From contig JBECKR010000123.1 in assembly GCA_040235415.1 (NCBI GenBank), forward strand, positions 1-64,000: a stretch of DNA of 64,000 nt, in the 5' to 3' direction. The DNA comes from JBECKR01 sp040235415 (lineage in GTDB: Bacteria > Acidobacteriota > Polarisedimenticolia > Polarisedimenticolales > Polarisedimenticolaceae). Made by a program: the position numbers and the translations under genes. The notes under the pieces were generated by a model. It was given only the letters and a program-made list of their open reading frames with translations, was not told where the DNA came from and ran no database searches. Below are positions 58,814 to 64,000 of the stretch, piece after piece. Positions within the stretch are counted from its first letter, which is position 1; each line of letters begins with the position of its first letter.

Positions 58814-59845
58814 TCACGACGTGTGGCCGACTCTGCGCTCCTCCCTGAGCGCCGCCCAGACGTCAAGGAGCCCCCGAGCCGTGGCGTCGGGGTCGTGACG
58901 CAGCTTGGGACCGCCCGCCAGCAGGTTCCGGCGAAAGAGCGGAATGTCCATGCTGCGGCTGGTCGGCCACGTCAAAGGCACGGCTCCCTCGGCTCGATAT
59001 CGTCCCAGCATCTCGGGCTGTATCGGTCCGTCATTCGTGAGGACCGCGTCGAGGATCTTGTGGCCCGCATGCTCCTCGATGACCGCGACGTGGTCCGCGA
59101 GATCGAGACCCGACGCTTCGCCGCGCTCGCTGACGAGATTGGCGACGAGGACGACTTGTGCCCCGGTCGCAACCAGGGCTTCGCCGACCCCGCCGATGAC
59201 GACGTTCGGGAGAATGCTCGTGTAAAGGCTGCCGGGACCGATGACGACGAGATCCGCCTCCAGAATGGACTCGATCACGCCCGCCGTCGGTGCCGGTCGA
59301 TCCGGATCGAGTCGAACGCGTCGGATCCTCCGTCCACACGCGGCGATGGCGGTTTCTCCCCGCACACAGGAGTTGTCGTCGAGGTGGGCCACCAGCGTCA
59401 CGTCCACTTGCGTCGAGGGGAGAATCCGGCCGACGGTTCGAAGCACGTCGCTCGACATCTCCACCGCCTTCAGGAAGCACCCCGTCTGTTCGGCCAGCGC
59501 CGCGAGGATCAGGTTGCCCAGCGAATGTCCCCCGATCTCGGGCGAGTCTCCATAACGATGCTCGAACAGCCCGGCAAGGAGACTCTCGCTTTCCGAGAGC
59601 GCCACGAGGCACTTTCGGACGTCGCCCGGAGGCGGAAGGCCCATCGACTTTCGAAGCCGACCCGAGCTGCCGCCGTCGTCACTCATCGTGACGACGGCGG
59701 TCAGGGCCCTTCGATCCGAGCGTGTCGCGATCGCTTTGAGGCCCCGCAGCACCGCCGGCATGCCGGTTCCGCCGCCGAGCGCGACGATCCGGGCCGGTTG
59801 CGGCGGTCGAACTTCGCGGCGTACGATGCGGAGATGTTCGCTCAT
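58814..59845 (-). CDS. yvcK: YvcK/CofD-like uridine-diphosphate-sugar-binding protein
   Basis: 343-aa member of the YvcK (gluconeogenesis factor) family: IVALGGGTGMPAVLRGL, VVTMSDDGGSSGRLRKSMG, PPPGDVRKCLVALS, GHSLGNLILAAL and IGPGSLYTSILPN are signature blocks. YvcK in Firmicutes binds UDP-sugars such as UDP-GlcNAc and affects cell-wall synthesis. Here its ATG overlaps the stop of the tyrosine autokinase gene (ATGA), an unusual partnership that suggests a role in EPS precursor supply. Confidence 0.9.
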   Translation of the reverse strand: MSEHLRIVRREVRPPQPARIVALGGGTGMPAVLRGLKAIATRSDRRALTAVVTMSDDGGSSGRLRKSMGLPPPGDVRKCLVALSESESLLAGLFEHRYGDSPEIGGHSLGNLILAALAEQTGCFLKAVEMSSDVLRTVGRILPSTQVDVTLVAHLDDNSCVRGETAIAACGRRIRRVRLDPDRPAPTAGVIESILEADLVVIGPGSLYTSILPNVVIGGVGEALVATGAQVVLVANLVSERGEASGLDLADHVAVIEEHAGHKILDAVLTNDGPIQPEMLGRYRAEGAVPLTWPTSRSMDIPLFRRNLLAGGPKLRHDPDATARGLLDVWAALREERRVGHTS

Positions 59846-60603
59846 CTACGTTTCCGGGCGTAGTACTCGCTGTAGTACCGATCGTAGTAACCGGAACGGT
59901 CGACCACACTTCGGCGCGTGCCGTTGAACACGACGCCGAGTACCCGCGCCGACGTCACGGAAGTGATCGCCTGGCGGTAGACGTCGACCGGAGTCATGCC
60001 CTCCCGGACGACGAGGATGACGCCGTCGCTCATGCCGGCGAGGACGTCGGCGTCGGTGAACGGAACGACCGGCGGCGTATCGATGACGATCCGCTCGTAC
60101 CTCGCGCGAAGCTCGACCATGAGGGACTTGGCCGCATTCGAAGTGAGCAGCTCCACCGGCGATTCGGCGACACCGCCCGCGGGAAGAAACTCGATGCCCG
60201 TGTTCTTGAAGATCACGAGCGCGTGTCGCAACTCCGCTTTCCCGGAAAGCACCTCGGTCAGACCGAGCTGAGGAAGCGGCTCCACCATGGCTGCGATCGA
60301 GGGCCTTCTCAGGTCCGCGTCGACGACGAGCGTCTTCTCGGTACCGTCCGCGCCCAACGCGAGGGCCAGATTCACCGCGATCGTCGTCTTGCCCTCACCG
60401 GGGACGGAACTCGTCACCACGAGGACGGACGACGACTCCGCGTATCGACTCATGAGCGTCGTGCGGAGGCGCCGGAAGCGCTCTGCGATCGCGGATTGCG
60501 GCTGACTCAACATCGCCAGCTGAGGCGACGGCCGGAGCTCGCGCCGGTAGAATTGCCCCAGGGGAACCCCTTCGGCCAACTTGGTCGAGTTCGGGTCCTT
60601 CAT
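59842..60603 (-). CDS. Bacterial tyrosine autokinase (CpsD/CapB-like), exosortase-locus type
   Basis: 253-aa cytoplasmic BY-kinase. Walker A SSVPGEGKTTIAVNLA, Walker A' LVVDADLRRP and Walker B RIVIDTPPV are present, and the C-terminus is a tyrosine cluster (YYDRYYSEYYARKRR) for autophosphorylation. It should work with the Wzz-type protein encoded just upstream to set EPS chain length. ATG 60603 has a GGAG site and is preferred; GTG 60639 would add 12 residues. It is coupled to YvcK by a 4-nt overlap. Confidence 0.9.
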   Translation of the reverse strand: MKDPNSTKLAEGVPLGQFYRRELRPSPQLAMLSQPQSAIAERFRRLRTTLMSRYAESSSVLVVTSSVPGEGKTTIAVNLALALGADGTEKTLVVDADLRRPSIAAMVEPLPQLGLTEVLSGKAELRHALVIFKNTGIEFLPAGGVAESPVELLTSNAAKSLMVELRARYERIVIDTPPVVPFTDADVLAGMSDGVILVVREGMTPVDVYRQAITSVTSARVLGVVFNGTRRSVVDRSGYYDRYYSEYYARKRR

Positions 60604-60673
60604 CGGCACTCCGAATCCTGATTTCGCGTTGATCGTCACGCGTGGGCCTCGTCCTACGTCCGTTTCCCCGTGC

Positions 60674-62224
60674 TCACAGGACGTCGAGAATCTTCAACGA
60701 CACGACGACGGCCAATGTCAAAATCGCAGCCGACGCCAGACCCAGGTTTTTGTAGATCGCACGGCGCCGAATCCGCTGCGCCTCGGGGCTCGGAATCATA
60801 GGGATCGCGACCAACACCGCCAGATCGCTGATCGCCTCGATTCGGGCCTTTGACGTGATAACCGGGCGGATCACGATCGGCACGAGAACCGGTGCCAAGA
60901 ACAGGGCAAGCCCGCAAGCGCCCCCGGCGCCCACGATGGGTAGCGTCTTGGGTGAGACCGGTGTCGACGGGGGCGCTGCCTTCTGGGTGATCTCGAACGG
61001 ATTACCCAGGGCGGTCTCCTCGGCCCGCTGTCCGGTCTGAGCGGTCTCGAGCTTGGCCTGCAGGTCCTGGTACTTGCGCTGGAGCACGTCGAGTGTCGCG
61101 TTCATGTCGTCGAGCTCGCGCTCCACGGCCGGTCCGCTCGCCAGGTAGCCCCGGACACGGGACAGATTGTCCGAGAGCTGGGTCCGCTCGTCCTCGAGTC
61201 GACCGAGCTCGAGCTTGGCCGCGCGCTCCTGCGTCGCCCAGATGTCGATCGGCGGGCCGTCTCCCGGGACCTGCGTGGACGGCGGCGAGGGCGGCTCGCC
61301 GGCCACCTTTGACTCGGCGCGGGACGCGGCCCGCAGGTCCTCGATCTGCCGCCGTAGCGCTCGGACCTCGGGGTGGTTCTCGGAGTACGTCAGCAACTTC
61401 TTCTTCAGGTCCGCCTCGAGCCGGGCGATCTCGCCGTTGGCCGAGGACGAAGACGCGCCCGATGCGGTCGCCTCGCCCGGCGTCGCCCGAACGGCAAGGC
61501 GCGACTGCTCCGCCTGGGCCTCGATCGTCCGGAGGCGCGTTCGCGCGGTCGCGATCTGCTTGTCCTTGTCCGCGAGCTTGCTCTCCAGATCGCGGATGGT
61601 CTGCTCGTGCTGGACACGGTACTCGCTGCCCGAGAACGGGTGGCGTCGCTGGTAGTCGACGATGGCGTCCTTCTGACGTGCGAGCTGCTGATCGACGTTC
61701 GCGAGTTCCGAGCGGATGAACTCGGCGGTCTCCGCAGCGCGCCCGGTCCGGTAGCGCGCGTTCTCTTCGACCAGCAATTGAGCGAGGAGGTTGGCGGCGG
61801 TCGCGGCGCGCTCCGGATTGCCGTCCAGGAACGAGATATTGATGAGGCGTGTGCGACGATCAAAGTGCAGTCCGACCCGGGCCGGAATCGAGCCGCGGAA
61901 TTCCTCGCGTAGCGTGCCCGCGGAATCGGCCGGATAGACCGCCATTGCGACCCTCTCGAGATGCTGCGGCTTCAGGACGGATTCGCGCAGCGTACCGAGC
62001 CGGACGTCGATCTCGTCGGCCACCGTCGATCGGACGAACTCGGGCGGCAGCTTCTCCGCGTCGGCGAAGATCGTCGCGCTGGCCTGGTAGATGCGGGGCA
62101 TGTACTGCACGGCGACCAGCGCCGCCGCGAGGCCGAAGCAGCCTCCCGCGATGACCAAACCCCAAGACCGTACGGTGGCCTGCAGCAGTTCCAAGAGGAT
62201 CAGTTTCTGCGTGTCGCCTTGCAT
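60674..62224 (-). CDS. Wzz-type polysaccharide chain-length/co-polymerase protein
   Basis: 516-aa inner-membrane protein: TM1 about 21-42, a periplasmic Wzz domain, long coiled coils (about 165-270 and 345-420), a GNVR-type region (NATLDVLQRKYQDLQAKLETAQ) and TM helices near 440-462 and 492-513. It resembles the chain-length determinant of exosortase-A EPS loci. ATG 62224; followed by the tyrosine kinase gene. Confidence 0.9.
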   Translation of the reverse strand: MQGDTQKLILLELLQATVRSWGLVIAGGCFGLAAALVAVQYMPRIYQASATIFADAEKLPPEFVRSTVADEIDVRLGTLRESVLKPQHLERVAMAVYPADSAGTLREEFRGSIPARVGLHFDRRTRLINISFLDGNPERAATAANLLAQLLVEENARYRTGRAAETAEFIRSELANVDQQLARQKDAIVDYQRRHPFSGSEYRVQHEQTIRDLESKLADKDKQIATARTRLRTIEAQAEQSRLAVRATPGEATASGASSSSANGEIARLEADLKKKLLTYSENHPEVRALRRQIEDLRAASRAESKVAGEPPSPPSTQVPGDGPPIDIWATQERAAKLELGRLEDERTQLSDNLSRVRGYLASGPAVERELDDMNATLDVLQRKYQDLQAKLETAQTGQRAEETALGNPFEITQKAAPPSTPVSPKTLPIVGAGGACGLALFLAPVLVPIVIRPVITSKARIEAISDLAVLVAIPMIPSPEAQRIRRRAIYKNLGLASAAILTLAVVVSLKILDVL

Positions 62225-62287
62225 CGTGTTGGCCTTCCGAGTGTCTCCGATGACCGCGTCGTCGCCGACGCGGACCGTCCGAAGCGG

Positions 62288-63544
62288 TTACGACCCGCCG
62301 GCGAGGCGCGATCCCCCGAGCGGATACCATACGAGGCCGGCGTTCGCGACGGAGTACCGGCCCTCCGAGAACCCCGCAAGCGTGCTGCTCTGGTCGACCC
62401 AACTGCCGTCGATCCGGATGGCGAGTTTTCTCGCGAAACGGCGTTCGACCCAGACGGTGGCGGACAGTACGTCGATGTCCGGGATCGTCGTGTCGCTCGC
62501 GACTCGCCGCGAGACGTACGAAGCGAGACCCAGGTCCCACTTCCGCGTGTTCGCCGACGCGACGGAGAACGCGAGACGGGTGTCCGTCGAGGTTCCTTGG
62601 AGACTTCCGCCCGTGCTCGGCGCGACGAGTAGGCCGACGCCGAACCGGACGCGGCCCACCGGACCGTAGCTGTAATCGACTCCGCCGGAAAATCCGCTCG
62701 AGCGAAAATCAGCGTCGTTGCTCCGGGACCGTCGATAACCGCCGACGTCGATGCCGAGACGGGACTTGAGACGAAACGTGCGAGTGAATCTTCCGGTGAA
62801 CTCCTGGTCGTCCTCGGTCGGTTGAACGTCGGGTTCGATCCGTCGATAGGCGTATCGGATTCCGAGCTCCGTCCTCCCCGATACGATCCGGCGCACCTCT
62901 GCTGCGCCCGCGTAGCTTCGGGCGCCCTCGGCGGGGAGCTCCGGGGGTTCCTCAGGGTTGAAGTCCTGGATCGAGCGGATCTTCGATTCTCCGGCATCGA
63001 CACCGATCGACCATTGCCATCTCGGTCCCACGCCCTTGTCGAAGGTCGCGGACGCGCCGTAGGACTCTCGCTCGACGCGGGTCGAGAGATAGATGTTCCC
63101 GTCCTGCAGGCGGGTGGCGTCGCCGCCCTCCTGCGTTCTACCGTAGCGGACGCCGAGCTCGAGCTTCGAGCGCCGCCGGAAGCGGCGCTCGAGCTTTCCG
63201 TCGAGGAAGTGCTCGCCGTGGTCGAGGGCCCCGAATTTCTCGTAGCTCCTGAACAGTCCCCGGTAGGCGAGGTCGAGTTTCCCGGACCGGAGACTGCGCT
63301 GCAACGGGAGGGCGAGTGCGAGGCTCGCCGTCGAACTGGACGCCGACTGCTCCGGTTGACCGGCCTGGACGACGTTGTCGGTGTATCCGTATCCCGCCGA
63401 CACGGAGGGGTTGAACGTCGTCCCCCGGCGTTCGGCCGCCTCACCGGTTTCCTGCGCCGCGGACGGACCCACCGTCGACAGGAAGATAATCGCGGCCGTC
63501 AACATGCGCCGCCCGGGTGACCGAGGGTCGGATCGGCGAATCAT
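62288..63544 (-). CDS. Outer-membrane beta-barrel protein of the EPS locus
   Basis: 418-aa exported protein with a signal peptide (about 14-30, ending PSAAQ). The rest is alternating amphipathic strands (SVSAGYGYTDNVVQ, LDLAYRGLFRSYEKFG, RSKLELGVRYGRTQEG, SGRTELGIRYAYRRIEP, YSVANAGLVWYPLGG), as in the TIGR03016-like exosortase-associated barrel proteins. Likely EPS secretion porin or structural barrel. ATG 63544 is preferred to the upstream TTG 63562 because the signal peptide then has normal length. It heads the export set barrel/Wzz/kinase/YvcK. Confidence 0.82.
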   Translation of the reverse strand: MIRRSDPRSPGRRMLTAAIIFLSTVGPSAAQETGEAAERRGTTFNPSVSAGYGYTDNVVQAGQPEQSASSSTASLALALPLQRSLRSGKLDLAYRGLFRSYEKFGALDHGEHFLDGKLERRFRRRSKLELGVRYGRTQEGGDATRLQDGNIYLSTRVERESYGASATFDKGVGPRWQWSIGVDAGESKIRSIQDFNPEEPPELPAEGARSYAGAAEVRRIVSGRTELGIRYAYRRIEPDVQPTEDDQEFTGRFTRTFRLKSRLGIDVGGYRRSRSNDADFRSSGFSGGVDYSYGPVGRVRFGVGLLVAPSTGGSLQGTSTDTRLAFSVASANTRKWDLGLASYVSRRVASDTTIPDIDVLSATVWVERRFARKLAIRIDGSWVDQSSTLAGFSEGRYSVANAGLVWYPLGGSRLAGGS

Positions 63545-63800
63545 GGCTCCGTTCCGCAGCAACGCTCGACTCCCACGAGGGCGTATGATCCGGTCGGTGG
63601 TGGCCGGGGCCCCGCCGCCCGGAGTTCATCCGGGGTCTCTGCACCGGACTCGTTCTCTCTTGCCACCGACCCGTCAAGGTGGAATGGTTACGCTCCTCGC
63701 GCCGGGGGGTCAAGCGGAGACCGCGAACATATTCGAAACAAAACGGAATAGTCATCCTCGCGCGTCGACGGGGCGAATGTGCCGGAAAGCAATTGAGGTT

Positions 63801-64000
63801 CTAAATCCCTTCTGCCGAAGTTCCCCGCGTCGTGTCCGCTTCGAGCCAGGTCGCACAAGCCTCGACACTCCTCTCCCAGCTGTAGCGCCGCCTGACCCAA
63901 TCCCGCAGGTAAGATCCGATCCCGGCTTCACCGACACCCTCGAGAACATCGCCGATACGACCCACCCAGTCCGTTGGGGCATCCGCCCGGAGAGGGTATT
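63801..64000 (-). CDS. C-terminal end of a probable glycosyltransferase (cut by window edge)
   Basis: An open frame of 65 codons ends in TAG at 63803-63801 and continues past the window edge with no start inside. The end YLRDWVRRRYSWERSVEAC is the typical closing helix of family 4 glycosyltransferases (R-x-x-SWE-x-x-V), and the preceding residues (WVGRIGDVLEGVGE) fit the helix before it. It would transcribe toward the barrel gene. Too short to identify the exact family. Confidence 0.6.
   Translation of the reverse strand, partial: YPLRADAPTDWVGRIGDVLEGVGEAGIGSYLRDWVRRRYSWERSVEACATWLEADTTRGTSAEGI

Overview
The window is a high-GC (roughly two-thirds G+C), gene-dense stretch of a diderm bacterial chromosome. 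Many genes start with GTG or TTG, and stop and start codons often overlap by 4 nt (ATGA, GTGA, TTGA). The presence of a PilT ATPase, Tat and lipoprotein signals, an outer-membrane barrel, sigma-54 signalling and an exopolysaccharide (EPS) locus of the exosortase-A-associated type suggests a Gram-negative lineage such as Acidobacteriota, Myxococcota or a related uncultured phylum. The sequence alone does not settle the taxon. I see no rRNA, tRNA, CRISPR array or insertion sequence.

Layout. (1) 1-5.7 kb: the end of a pilT gene, a 34-residue Lys/Ala protein behind a very strong promoter and ribosome site, a dCMP deaminase, a UDP-glucuronate decarboxylase, and a histidine kinase / NtrC-type regulator pair. 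(2) 5.9-9.9 kb: two divergent units encoding secreted proteins: a dockerin protein plus a cohesin lipoprotein, and a large FN3/IPT surface protein. (3) 9.9-18.2 kb: a glycosyltransferase / ATP-grasp / FemAB-like / TPP-enzyme operon, then an HPr-rel-A type cassette (nucleotidyltransferase, Tat-signal mini-protein, PqqD-like protein, HprK-like kinase). (4) 18.2-49 kb: EPS synthesis and decoration. It contains VanZ-like proteins, two DUF4038 glycosidase-like proteins, CDP-sugar enzymes, a Wzx flippase, glycosyltransferases, two asparagine-synthase-like amidotransferases, a carbamoyltransferase with SxtJ/SxtK-like partners, an O-antigen-ligase-like protein, an SGNH hydrolase, and secreted beta-helix, propeller and lyase-like proteins. 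(5) 49-64 kb: a long minus-strand set with GNATs, a PLP decarboxylase, an acyl-AMP ligase, an acyl carrier protein, two polysaccharide deacetylases, YvcK, a tyrosine autokinase, a Wzz-type chain-length protein, an outer-membrane barrel, and the cut-off C-terminus of a probable glycosyltransferase.

How it fits together. Regions 3-5 look like one EPS assembly and modification locus. It matches the gene set known from exosortase-A (PEP-CTERM) loci, although no exosortase or PEP-CTERM protein is visible here.

The most unusual signal is a coherent set of secreted proteins. Five of them, spread over 40 kb, end in nearly the same short tail: a proline run followed by x-[NK]-[LV]-[RH] and the stop, resembling an isolated first strand of an FN3 domain. 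All five, and also the cohesin/dockerin pair, lie in units preceded by a textbook sigma-54 promoter (TGGCA-N6-TTGC). An NtrC-family activator with the GAFTGA motif is encoded in the same window. I propose a sigma-54 regulon of surface and matrix proteins carrying an undescribed C-terminal tag.
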